NCBI GenBank assembly: GCA_045125245.1
Contig: JBGVNF010000028.1
Span: forward strand, 1 to 6,785
Origin: SVEL01 sp045125245
Lineage (GTDB): Bacteria > Bacillota > Clostridia > Lachnospirales > Lachnospiraceae
Direction: 5' to 3'
DNA: 6,785 nucleotides
The translations under genes were made by a program, and so were the position numbers. Positions 1-5,494 of the stretch are shown here, one piece after another (the first letter of the stretch is position 1; each line of letters starts with the position of its first letter). The notes under the pieces were generated by a model. The model ran no database searches and was not told where the DNA came from. It saw only the letters and a program-made list of their open reading frames with translations.

Positions 1-1
1 A

Positions 2-91
2 TTATTGTATGAGAATATATCATATGATTATGCAATTGAGAATGGAATTGCAATTATTGCAGAATCAGATGTATTTATGTATAAGAAATAA
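2..91 (+). CDS. C-terminal tail of an unidentified protein (5' truncated)
   Basis: The window begins inside an open frame that runs 29 codons to a TAA at 89-91. The visible tail is rich in Ile, Asn and Tyr (it ends AIIAESDVFMYKK) with a Lys-Lys terminus. The other two plus-strand frames are not convincingly coding here. The tail is too short to assign a family. The only support is the open frame up to the window edge and the gene-free sequence that follows it. Confidence 0.4.
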   Translation, partial: LLYENISYDYAIENGIAIIAESDVFMYKK

Positions 92-230
92 CTATTAATA
101 ATCTCCATCACTCATTCCCCTATAAGAAGAGAAACAAATGTCGATATGATATAATGATGTGGCAAGAGGAACTACAGAAATTTTTAAATTCGATGGATTA
201 AATTTACACTTATAAATTGTTCTTGTTTCG

Positions 231-255
231 AAAATCTACGCAGTGAGTAGATTTT
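231..255. terminator. Short A/T-rich hairpin, possible weak terminator
   Basis: AAAATCTAC (231-239) and GTAGATTTT (247-255) form a perfect 9-bp stem around a 7-nt loop. The right arm supplies its own T-run, and on the opposite strand the left arm does the same, so it could work in either direction. It lies about 140 bases after the truncated gene ending at 91. The low GC content of the stem makes termination strength uncertain. Confidence 0.4.
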
Positions 256-277
256 ATGTTGTATGTTCATATTAATA

Positions 278-304
278 TTGCCTGAAAATGTATTGTGCTA
301 TCAT
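278..304 (+). promoter_or_regulatory. Candidate extended -10 promoter
   Basis: TTGCCT (278-283) and TATCAT (299-304) are separated by 15 nt, with a TGC directly before the -10 as in extended -10 promoters. The spacer is shorter than ideal. Transcription would start near 310 and reach the strong hairpin at 405-439 with no gene between, giving an RNA of about 130 nt. This is a pattern match only. Confidence 0.25.
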
Positions 305-404
305 AGATATTCTTAAACTGACTCTATGCATTCAGCACAGGCAGCTATCGCTAGCAAGTAGGGCATTGGAAACACAGTAAAAGAACTTAATTAGGCTTAA
401 GAAG

Positions 405-439
405 AAATCCCTCTACGAATGATTTGTAGAGGGATTTTT
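405..439. terminator. Strong rho-independent terminator, probably bidirectional
   Basis: AAATCCCTCTAC (405-416) pairs perfectly over 12 bp with GTAGAGGGATTT (426-437) around a 9-nt loop. On the plus strand the stem ends in a T-run (435-439). On the minus strand the stem is followed by ATTTCTTCTT. It lies about 40 bases beyond the stop codon of the minus-strand SGNH-like gene, so it most likely ends that operon, and it could also end plus-strand transcripts arriving from the left. Confidence 0.75.
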
Positions 440-479
440 AAGTTGTAGTAGGAGTGCGATGTGGTATAGTGAAGTTAAA

Positions 480-1070
480 CTAAATGGAACAAGTCTCAAA
501 ACAAAACAGTATCTTTGTCAAATCATAAATAGGACGTTTGATATTTAAGGGTCTAACAAATCCGGTTGAGTATATAAACGAAGAAATATCTTTCGTCTGT
601 GCTGGATTCCATACCCGTTTTAAGGATATATCTGCGTATTCACACTGCTCTGAATCTGCAATATATTTTAGATGCTTATTCATTTCGGCAATGTCTATAT
701 CTTTATCATAGTTCTTTAAAGAGATAATTATAATTCGACACTTCTTGGTTTTATTTCGAATATGTCTTACCAGTTCCCCATATTTATTGTCAAATTCTGA
801 AGGGGCAGATAAAAAGAAATCCATGTCTGATTCTCCAATATGTAGCAAAATGTTTTCCGGGTTCAAACTAGCAATATAAGTATCATAGTATTCCATTGCG
901 TTTGTTATTGATAAATCCGAAAAACTGCGATTATATATATCATTGTCCAAGGCAAATGCCTGCTTTAATTCGCAGAGAGGAATGGAAATGTCATTGTTTC
1001 CGCCAAAAATAATCATTCCATTTGGATTGGCTAATTCGTTTAATGAGTGATACATTTGTTTTCTAAGCAT
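480..1070 (-). CDS. SGNH/GDSL hydrolase-like protein, probably catalytically degenerate
   Basis: This 196-residue protein has the layout of the SGNH/GDSL esterase fold: a first strand ending in a Gly-rich turn (MIIFGGNND, 19-27), a second block YNRSFSDLSI (46-55), a third block LLHIGESDMDF (75-85), strand RIIIISLKN (112-120), and an Asn-rich helix before ADISLKRVW. No signal peptide or membrane segment is seen, so it should be cytoplasmic. Active family members have Gly-Asp-Ser in block I and Asp-x-x-His near the end. Here block I reads GGNN and the C-terminal region reads FIYSTGFVRPL, so both the Ser nucleophile and the His appear absent. The open frame extends to 1124, but ATG 1068-1070 is chosen because AAGGGAG sits 9-10 nt upstream and this start gives an 8-nt overlap with the stop of the upstream SemiSWEET gene, which indicates translational coupling. 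It may be a non-catalytic binding protein or an enzyme with altered chemistry. The fold call is moderate and the lack of activity is inference. Confidence 0.72.
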   Translation of the reverse strand: MLRKQMYHSLNELANPNGMIIFGGNNDISIPLCELKQAFALDNDIYNRSFSDLSITNAMEYYDTYIASLNPENILLHIGESDMDFFLSAPSEFDNKYGELVRHIRNKTKKCRIIIISLKNYDKDIDIAEMNKHLKYIADSEQCEYADISLKRVWNPAQTKDISSFIYSTGFVRPLNIKRPIYDLTKILFCFETCSI

Positions 1071-1347
1071 TGTACAAGGCTCCCTTCTTATCAAGTGTGA
1101 GATTTCTAAAGTAGATGACAACATTTAGTGATACGATTGCTAAATTAAGAAGATAAACAATCAGTACATAATTTAGTTGTCCACTGATTATTTTTGCAGT
1201 GATTCCAGCAATGTAACCGGTAACAATTAGTAATATAAAAGGCAGGCTGGTTCCTTTTGTAGTCCGCGCTTTATATGCCTTGATTACATTGAGTGGCCAT
1301 GAAAGACCAAAACAGATTAGCATGATAGATTCAAAAATTGCTCCCAT
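1063..1347 (-). CDS. SemiSWEET / PQ-loop family small membrane transporter
   Basis: This 94-residue integral membrane protein has three predicted helices (about 4-22, 35-54 and 59-80), the size and topology of bacterial SemiSWEETs, which dimerise to carry sugars down their gradient. The PQ-loop signature region reads LSWPLNVIKAYKARTTKGTS (15-34), with PL in place of PQ, followed by the typical basic loop and a Thr/Ser turn before helix 2. The open frame reaches 1380, but ATG 1345-1347 is preferred because AGGAGG lies 7 nt upstream (plus-strand 1355-1360). The longer version would start near or before the predicted transcription start. Its stop overlaps the start of the SGNH-like gene, so the two form one operon. 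The substrate cannot be told from sequence. Sugar is the family default, but PQ-loop proteins also carry amino acids. Confidence 0.85.
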   Translation of the reverse strand: MGAIFESIMLICFGLSWPLNVIKAYKARTTKGTSLPFILLIVTGYIAGITAKIISGQLNYVLIVYLLNLAIVSLNVVIYFRNLTLDKKGALYNA

Positions 1348-1375
1348 TGGGTTTCCTCCTTTTTTTGTTTCTGTT

Positions 1376-1404
1376 ATCATAATGAGAAATGGGCGTTACG
1401 ACAA
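1376..1404 (-). promoter_or_regulatory. Promoter of the SemiSWEET/SGNH-like operon
   Basis: Read on the minus strand, TTGTCG (plus 1399-1404) and TATGAT (plus 1376-1381) are separated by exactly 17 nt. Transcription would start near 1369, giving a leader of about 20 nt that contains the AGGAGG of the SemiSWEET gene. This supports the 1347 start over the longer 1380 start. Confidence 0.6.
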
Positions 1405-1500
1405 TTTTTTGAAAAATAGAAATATTTTTTTGTGAGAAAATTTATTTATTTTACTTTCAAAAGGTTTTTCAAAAGCAAGAAAATGTGTTAAAGTTAGAAT
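1405..1500. promoter_or_regulatory. A/T-rich divergent control region with TTTCAAAAG repeats
   Basis: Between the divergent operons lies an A/T-rich stretch with a direct repeat TTTCAAAAG at 1455-1463 and 1467-1475 (offset 12 bp), and the related inverted element TTTTTTGAAAAA at 1405-1416 just upstream of the minus-strand -35. A possible plus-strand promoter for the kinase gene is TTTTCA (1466-1471), 17 nt, TAAAGT (1489-1494) with a TG two bases before it. CitB/DcuR-type regulators bind A/T-rich sites, so this is a plausible operator region for the adjacent regulator, but binding is inference. Confidence 0.35.
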
Positions 1501-1522
1501 AAATAAGCGAGGTGAATCAGTT

Positions 1523-3061
1523 ATGGGGAATAAAATTACGTTGAAAGGTATTCAGCAGAGCTTCTTTCGAGTTCAAATGGTCTTGATTATTTCGTTGGCA
1601 CTATTTTTAGGGATAGCCGGTATTTTAATAAATATTCACTTTGAAAAACAAAAGCGAGACCAGAACCTGCAAAATGTGGCAGAGGCTATTGCACAGTCAC
1701 CGATTCTTTTGGAACAAGAACAGGATTCATTGGTGTTAAATGAATATTTAGATTCTCTGAAGGATACTCTCGATAACATTGATGTCATTTCGGTTGTTGA
1801 CAGTAATCTCGTGCGCTTATATCATTCCAATCATGAATTGATTGGCACTGTTTATGACGGAACAGTCCCAAAGTTTGATGGTGAAGATGAAGGATATTAT
1901 GCAGCGAATGACCATGGACCATCCGGCACGCAACGTAGAGCATACGCTGCTATCTATGACGAGGACGGCAACTATATAGGCTTTGTTATGGCGATTATGT
2001 TGATGCAGAATATTCATAAGGAAACTTGGCAGGCTGCGCTTATTTTTGTTCTAATTACGATAGCTGCGATTTTGATGGAACTTTTGATTTCTACAGAAAT
2101 GTCCAGCAAGATCAAAAGAAGTCTGATGGGATATGAACCGGATGTATTTTCTGCAATGTATCGAATTCGTGATAACATATTGGAATCTTTGGATGAAGGA
2201 ATTATTGCGATAGACAACGAAGGGAATGTGCAGTTTGTAAACGGAGCTGCAGAGGGCATGCTGAATCAAATAGAGAGTGGACTTGCAACAAGGATTGTAG
2301 GTGAAAATATAAACAATCTGCAATTGGGAAGTGAAACACTAGTGATTGATCGCATGCCAATAAAAGAAAAGGGAATTTGCGTGGGAGAAATAGCGATTCT
2401 TCATGACCGGGCTGAATACACGAAACTCATGGAAGACTTAACAGGTACCCGTTATCTGGTAGATTCCATGAGAGCAAATAATCACGATTTTACAAACAAA
2501 CTACACGTGATACTTGGACTTATTCAGATGGAGATGTATGATAAGGCAGTTTCTTATATTGAAAATATTACGATTGTGCAAAGGTCAACTATCAGTAAGA
2601 TTATGAATACCATACAAGAACCAGCTGTGGCAGCATTGTTGATTGGCAAAACAGCAAGAGCATCTGAACTGAATGTTAAATTTGTTCTTCGAGAAAGATG
2701 TTTTTATTCCAATGCAGATATGCAATTGCCTTCTGAACTATTGGTTACAATTATTGGAAATCTGATAGAAAATGCCTTTGAGGCTATGAATGACACTATG
2801 GATTATGATGTTCAGAAAGAGTTGATATTTGGAATTTATTCACGTCCTGGTGCAGTCTTAATCACAACGGATGACACTGGAGTTGGAATCTCCGAGGAAA
2901 ATTTGCATAGGATATTTGACAACGGATTCTCGACGAAAGGCGAAGGACGTGGAACAGGTCTGTATCAGGTAAAGGAAATGGTGGAACGTTACGGCGGTGT
3001 AATTGCTGTGGAGTCTCAAGAAGGTGTAGGAAGTTCATTTTCAGTCAGTTTTACAAAATAA
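1523..3061 (+). CDS. Sensor histidine kinase of the CitA/DcuS/MaeK family
   Basis: This 512-residue inner-membrane kinase probably senses an extracellular carboxylate such as malate, fumarate or citrate and phosphorylates the regulator encoded next. Domain order: helix TM1 (about 18-38); extracytoplasmic PAS-like sensor (about 40-168); TM2 (about 171-190); cytoplasmic PAS (about 213-300); Spo0B-type dimerisation helix with the phospho-acceptor His321 in NNHDFTNKLHVILGL; and HATPase with N-box NLIENAFEAM (413-422), G1 DTGVGI (451-456) and G2 GRGTGL (475-480). In the sensor, VRLYHSNHELIG (97-108) matches the family motif with Arg98 and His101, and RRAYAAIYDEDG (138-149) supplies the second binding Arg, so the carboxylate pocket looks intact. 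GAGGTGA sits 7 nt before ATG 1523. The regulator starts 14 nt after the stop. Length and motifs are typical of a full, working kinase. The exact ligand cannot be told, and no matching transporter is seen in the window. Confidence 0.93.
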   Translation: MGNKITLKGIQQSFFRVQMVLIISLALFLGIAGILINIHFEKQKRDQNLQNVAEAIAQSPILLEQEQDSLVLNEYLDSLKDTLDNIDVISVVDSNLVRLYHSNHELIGTVYDGTVPKFDGEDEGYYAANDHGPSGTQRRAYAAIYDEDGNYIGFVMAIMLMQNIHKETWQAALIFVLITIAAILMELLISTEMSSKIKRSLMGYEPDVFSAMYRIRDNILESLDEGIIAIDNEGNVQFVNGAAEGMLNQIESGLATRIVGENINNLQLGSETLVIDRMPIKEKGICVGEIAILHDRAEYTKLMEDLTGTRYLVDSMRANNHDFTNKLHVILGLIQMEMYDKAVSYIENITIVQRSTISKIMNTIQEPAVAALLIGKTARASELNVKFVLRERCFYSNADMQLPSELLVTIIGNLIENAFEAMNDTMDYDVQKELIFGIYSRPGAVLITTDDTGVGISEENLHRIFDNGFSTKGEGRGTGLYQVKEMVERYGGVIAVESQEGVGSSFSVSFTK

Positions 3062-3075
3062 AGAGGTGTGTGAAT

Positions 3076-3750
3076 ATGTATAAAGTATTAATTGTTGAAG
3101 ATGATCCAATGGTTGCAATGATTAACGAGCAATATATTAGGCGTCATAAGCAGTTCTATGTTGTGGGAATATGTAAGGATGGTAAAAGTGCATTGGAGTA
3201 TTTGGAAGAACATACAGTTGACTTAATTGTGTTAGATGTGTTTATGCCACATACAGATGGCTTCGAGACATTGAGACAAATACGAAAAACAAAGATCCCA
3301 GTAGATGTGATTATGGTTACTGCGGCTAATGACCGAGAATCATTGGAGGAATCACTTCATCTGGGGATTATAGATTATTTGGTAAAACCGTTCACATTTG
3401 AGCGGTTTCAGATGGCGTTGGAAAAATATATAGCACAAATAGGAGCACTGAAGCAAATTGACACGTTGAATCAGAAAAATATTGACTTTATTATAGAACA
3501 TTCCAGAAAGAAAACGGAAGATATTCTCCCGAAAGGAATTCAGGAGAAAACATTGACCCTGATTGTTACATGTCTAAAGGATACAAAGAAAGACTGGGTA
3601 ACCGGCGATGAGATCGCAAATGTTATCGGTCTGACAGGTGTAACCGTGAGAAGGTACATGAATTACTTGGTAGAATCCGGTCATGTTATTGGTGAGATGA
3701 ATTACGAAACTGGCGGAAGACCATGTATGCTTTACCGTATTGCAAATTAA
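3076..3750 (+). CDS. Response regulator of the CitB/DcuR/MaeR family
   Basis: This 224-residue cytoplasmic DNA-binding regulator is the partner of the upstream kinase. The receiver domain (about 2-118) has the acidic pair Asp9-Asp10 in VEDDP, phospho-acceptor Asp54 in IVLDVFMP, Thr82 in MVTAAN and Lys104 in LVKPF, so all phosphorylation residues are present. A linker with LPKGIQEKTL (151-160), characteristic of this family, leads to a helix-turn-helix (about 176-199, TGDEIANVIGLTGVTVRRYM) and the closing GGRPCMLYRI motif. ATG 3076 is chosen over GTG 3070 because AGAGGTG (3062-3068) is 7 nt from the ATG and only 1 nt from the GTG. Regulators of this family activate transporters and enzymes for di- or tricarboxylates. 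Here the downstream position where a transporter often sits holds only a short hydrophobic frame. Confidence 0.93.
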   Translation: MYKVLIVEDDPMVAMINEQYIRRHKQFYVVGICKDGKSALEYLEEHTVDLIVLDVFMPHTDGFETLRQIRKTKIPVDVIMVTAANDRESLEESLHLGIIDYLVKPFTFERFQMALEKYIAQIGALKQIDTLNQKNIDFIIEHSRKKTEDILPKGIQEKTLTLIVTCLKDTKKDWVTGDEIANVIGLTGVTVRRYMNYLVESGHVIGEMNYETGGRPCMLYRIAN

Positions 3751-3755
3751 ATATT

Positions 3756-3857
3756 ATGTGTACCTCTCTTGAACTACAACCAACACAGGCAGCTGTTGCA
3801 ATGACAGTTATATCTGTGTGTGTAGGTGTAATAGCGATTGTTCTTCAAATAATATAA
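3756..3857 (+). CDS. Short hydrophobic frame: membrane peptide or transporter tail relic
   Basis: A 33-codon frame starts 5 bases after the regulator's stop and encodes a soluble head (MCTSLELQPTQ) followed by one membrane helix rich in Val and Ile (AVAMTVISVCVGVIAIVLQ). No ribosome site precedes ATG 3756. An in-frame ATG at 3723, inside the regulator gene with GGCGGAAG a few bases before it, would give 44 residues and translational coupling. Two readings are possible. It could be a small membrane peptide or holin-like toxin. It could also be the last helix of a transporter (for example of the AEC or another carboxylate carrier family) left after deletion, since transporters often follow this regulator type. 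Neither is proven. Confidence 0.35.
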   Translation: MCTSLELQPTQAAVAMTVISVCVGVIAIVLQII

Positions 3858-3902
3858 TGTGAAAATGTCCCATAGAAAATAGGTTTTTCTTTTCTGATTC
3901 TA

Positions 3903-3931
3903 TTGATAAATTTCTAATTTTGACATATAAT
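3903..3931 (+). promoter_or_regulatory. Near-consensus promoter of the toxin-antitoxin operon
   Basis: TTGATA (3903-3908), a 17-nt spacer and a perfect TATAAT (3926-3931) predict a start near 3938, about 50 nt before the antitoxin ATG. The palindrome TAATATTA (3931-3938) overlaps the end of the -10 and could form part of an operator for the ribbon-helix-helix antitoxin, as is usual for autoregulated toxin-antitoxin operons. The operator suggestion is inference. Confidence 0.7.
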
Positions 3932-3987
3932 AATATTACAAACACATGCAAAACAACTACACAAAATATAGTGAAGGAGGAATCATT

Positions 3988-4284
3988 ATGGCAGAACAGG
4001 TATTGATTCAATTTCGTGCAGATAAAGCATTAAAACAGGAGGTTGCAGAGATTTACGAGACTCTTGGTATGGATTTACCAACAGCTTTCCGTATGTTTAT
4101 GACCAGAAGTAAGATGGTTAAAGGGCTTCCATTTGAGGCTACATTGCCAGAAACAACAATTACAAGGGCAGAGGCTAAGAATGCATTCTATGAGTTGAGA
4201 GAGCAGGCTGCTGATGTACCAGAGATGTCTCTAGATGAAATTAATGCTGAAATATCAGCTGTTAGAGCGGAAAGAAAAAGGTAA
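3988..4284 (+). CDS. RelB/DinJ-family antitoxin
   Basis: This 98-residue protein has the N-terminal ribbon-helix-helix of RelB/DinJ antitoxins: strand VLIQFRADKALKQ (5-17), helix around EVAEIYETLGMDL, then the family hallmark PTAFRMFMTRSKMVKGLPF (31-49). The acidic, helical C-terminal half (about 58-98) would wrap and block the toxin. The frame is open from 3946, but ATG 3988 is the start because GAAGGAGG ends 7 nt before it. The predicted role is twofold: neutralise the adjacent PIN toxin and repress its own promoter at 3903-3931. RelB/DinJ proteins classically partner RelE/YafQ-type toxins. The partner here is a PIN protein, an exchange seen in Firmicutes. Confidence 0.9.
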   Translation: MAEQVLIQFRADKALKQEVAEIYETLGMDLPTAFRMFMTRSKMVKGLPFEATLPETTITRAEAKNAFYELREQAADVPEMSLDEINAEISAVRAERKR

Positions 4285-4290
4285 GTGCTT

Positions 4291-4701
4291 ATGGTGTATT
4301 ATGCGGTTATAGATACAAACGTTTTCATTTCAGCGTTGCTTTCAAAACGAGCAGATGCAGCAACAGTACGAGTATTAGATGCAATGTTTGATGGTAAAAT
4401 TGTACCGCTGTATCATGAAGATATTTTAGCAGAATATGATGAAGTGCTTCATAGAAGCAAGTTTCATTTTAAAGAAGAGACAATCCAGCTGGTTATAAAT
4501 GCAGTGAAACAATATGGTGTGGAAGTGTTCCCGCAACCTACAGGTGAGATTCTGATTGACATGGATGATTTGATATTTTATGAGGTTGCCATGGAGAAGA
4601 GAGACGATGATGCTTATCTGGTAACAGGTAATCAGAAGCATTATCCGATAAGAGATTTTATTGTAACGCCAGCTGAGATGATGGAAATGATTGATAAGTA
4701 A
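4291..4701 (+). CDS. PIN-domain RNase toxin of a type II toxin-antitoxin pair
   Basis: This 136-residue PIN-domain protein is of the type annotated as putative toxin component, PIN family. The metal-binding acidic residues expected for a PIN ribonuclease are visible: Asp8 in VIDTNVFISALL, Glu48 in AEYDEVL, Asp92/Asp93 in DMDDLIFYEVA, and Asp105-107 in DDDAYLVTGNQKHYP. The protein therefore looks active, cleaving RNA when not bound by the antitoxin. The antitoxin stops at 4284. ATG 4291 is chosen because AAAGG (4277-4281) lies 9 nt upstream. GTG 4285, directly after the stop, is too close to that site. The target RNA is unknown. It is co-transcribed with the antitoxin and followed by a strong terminator. 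Confidence 0.9.
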   Translation: MVYYAVIDTNVFISALLSKRADAATVRVLDAMFDGKIVPLYHEDILAEYDEVLHRSKFHFKEETIQLVINAVKQYGVEVFPQPTGEILIDMDDLIFYEVAMEKRDDDAYLVTGNQKHYPIRDFIVTPAEMMEMIDK

Positions 4702-4711
4702 GTTGCAGTAG

Positions 4712-4754
4712 AAGCCTCATTGGATAGTATGGAATCTGTCTGGTGGGGCTTTAA
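4712..4754 (+). terminator. Rho-independent terminator of the toxin-antitoxin operon
   Basis: Bases 4712-4727 and 4736-4751 form a 16-bp stem with five G-T wobble pairs around an 8-nt loop. The base of the stem (AAGCCTCA with TGGGGCTT) is strong and is followed by TTTAATT. It starts 10 bases after the PIN gene's stop codon. The wobble pairs make it asymmetric: it folds well as plus-strand RNA and less well on the other strand. Confidence 0.7.
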
Positions 4755-4803
4755 TTAGTAGCGATTAAGTGGATATGCATAGAATAATGAAGAGGAGGAC
4801 TGT

Positions 4804-4917
4804 ATGTTAGTTATAACAGAAAGTGAGATTAATGAAATGAAGAAAAGATTATTATCTATACGAAGGATTTGTATTGTATGTCAAAAGAGAATAATAAAGT
4901 ATATGAAAATTTCTTGA
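4804..4917 (+). CDS. Small frame with strong ribosome site, likely the frameshifted 5' end of the next gene
   Basis: AAGAGGAGG ends 5 nt before ATG 4804, one of the best ribosome sites in the window, yet the frame is only 37 codons (MLVITESEINEMKKRLL...). Its second half turns Arg/Ile/Lys/Cys-rich, as out-of-frame sequence often does. The frame of the following gene is open from 4836 and there reads NEEKIIIYTKDLYCMSKEN, which looks like natural coding. A one-base loss in the purine tract around 4836-4847 would explain both observations. Joining the two frames would give a protein of about 187 residues starting at 4804. Alternatively it is a genuine small protein overlapping the next gene. Confidence 0.45.
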   Translation: MLVITESEINEMKKRLLSIRRICIVCQKRIIKYMKIS

Positions 4918-5366
4918 AGGTAATGTCACACGATACGGAAGATTATCAGAATGGAATTAATGGAAGCAGACGGAATCCACTCTCTGTACAGGATAGAAGA
5001 ATATTAGAGGAAATGGCAGGTGGTAATTACTTTGAATACTTAATGAAAGGTGAGTATCAAAGTTTCGTTTTTCGTCTTCGGAGAGTACGTTATTGGATAG
5101 TTAAGGTGATAATATATGATTACAAGATAGATAACCAATTAGAAAGTGAGGTAATTAATATGGCAATGTATGATTGGAATGGCGACGGTAAAAAAAATAG
5201 TGTAGATAACTTTATTGAATATCAAGTATATAAGGACTGCACAAATAAAAAATCCTCATCAGGTGTTTCATCGGATTGGTGGGTAATGCCAGTACTTGCA
5301 ATAATAGCAGGTGTTTGTCCGATAGTCGGTGTAATAATATTTTTGGGAGTGTTATTATTTGATTAG
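4878..5366 (+). CDS. Hypothetical membrane-anchored protein with EF-hand-like loop
   Basis: No known full-length family is recognised. From ATG 4878 the product has 162 residues; TTG 4869 is an alternative with no better ribosome site. Residues 1-94 are polar and basic with no clear motif (notable stretch RRNPLSVQDRRILEEMAGGN). Residues 98-112 read YDWNGDGKKNSVDNF, with Asp and Asn spaced as in EF-hand or dockerin calcium loops (D99, N101, D103, D110). A Ser/Lys linker follows, then a C-terminal membrane helix (about 134-161, WWVMPVLAIIAGV...). Small Clostridia proteins often begin at the MYDWNGDGK-type motif and end in membrane helices, and a good ribosome site precedes ATG 5160 in the same frame. 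The ORF may therefore be two genes joined, or a frameshifted longer gene beginning at 4804. Expression of the first half from 4878 relies only on a weak AAGGA 11 nt away. Function is unknown. Confidence 0.6.
   Translation: MSKENNKVYENFLKVMSHDTEDYQNGINGSRRNPLSVQDRRILEEMAGGNYFEYLMKGEYQSFVFRLRRVRYWIVKVIIYDYKIDNQLESEVINMAMYDWNGDGKKNSVDNFIEYQVYKDCTNKKSSSGVSSDWWVMPVLAIIAGVCPIVGVIIFLGVLLFD
5146..5162 (+). promoter_or_regulatory. Internal ribosome site supporting a separate start at 5160
   Basis: GTGAGG (5146-5151) sits 8 nt before an in-frame ATG at 5160-5162. Starting there gives a 68-residue protein made of the EF-hand-like loop, a linker and one membrane helix, the compact form expected for this kind of small membrane protein. 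It may be the main or an additional start within the longer frame. Confidence 0.4.
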
Positions 5367-5397
5367 TATTTTATAGAAGGAAAGAGAGGTGATTATT

Positions 5398-5454
5398 ATG
5401 GATGAATTGATAGAGAGCATTTTTTTTATATCTTATGCTATAAATGAGCAGTAA
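5398..5454 (+). CDS. Tiny frame, 18 codons, with strong ribosome site
   Basis: GGAAAGAGAGGTG (about 5380-5392) precedes ATG 5398 at good spacing. The product, MDELIESIFFISYAINEQ, is a short amphipathic peptide. An eight-T run (5420-5427) lies inside it, but shifting frame there does not open a longer reading frame. It could be the 5' remnant of a gene or a real microprotein. The good ribosome site is the only support. Confidence 0.25.
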   Translation: MDELIESIFFISYAINEQ

Positions 5455-5494
5455 CAAAAGTATTGTATATGAGAATTAGTGGAAGATTTACATA

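Larger units (their letters stand above)
92..479. other. Gene-poor intergenic region with two hairpins and a weak promoter
   Basis: No convincing gene is seen here. The stretch holds a 9-bp hairpin (231-255), a weak extended -10 promoter (278-304) and a strong 12-bp hairpin (405-439), which are listed separately. Only very short frames exist: about 15 codons from ATG 154 and 11 codons from ATG 326, neither with a clear ribosome site. A TATAAT at 150-155 has no matching -35 element. The region separates a plus-strand gene end from a minus-strand gene end, so it is mainly a convergent terminator region. Confidence 0.5.

Noticed and set aside
336..346. 11-base match CACAGGCAGCT shared with 3784-3794, with similar short peptides (AQAAIA and TQAAVA)
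   Set aside because: An 11-base match is expected by chance several times in a window this size, and the similarity does not extend on either side.
1071..1124. Longer N-terminus for the SGNH-like protein starting at 1124
   Set aside because: It would overlap the SemiSWEET gene by about 60 bases and lacks a ribosome site. The 1070 start has AAGGGAG at good distance.
1817..2323. Several open frames on the minus strand inside the kinase gene
   Set aside because: They lie wholly within a kinase gene with all motifs intact, lack ribosome sites and have low-complexity, Ile/Ser-rich products. They are antisense shadows.
3920..3925. TTGACA as the -35 of the toxin-antitoxin promoter
   Set aside because: It is a perfect hexamer, but no -10 element lies 16-18 nt downstream. 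It partly forms the spacer of the better TTGATA/TATAAT promoter.
3808..4011. Minus-strand frame across the toxin-antitoxin promoter
   Set aside because: It covers a near-consensus plus-strand promoter and the antitoxin start, has no ribosome site and no recognisable product.
4285..4290. GTG start for the PIN toxin directly after the antitoxin stop
   Set aside because: The AAAGG ribosome site is only 3 nt away. ATG 4291 has proper spacing and begins at the usual PIN N-terminus.
4426..4641. Minus-strand frame inside the PIN gene
   Set aside because: It is antisense to well-conserved PIN motifs and has no ribosome site.
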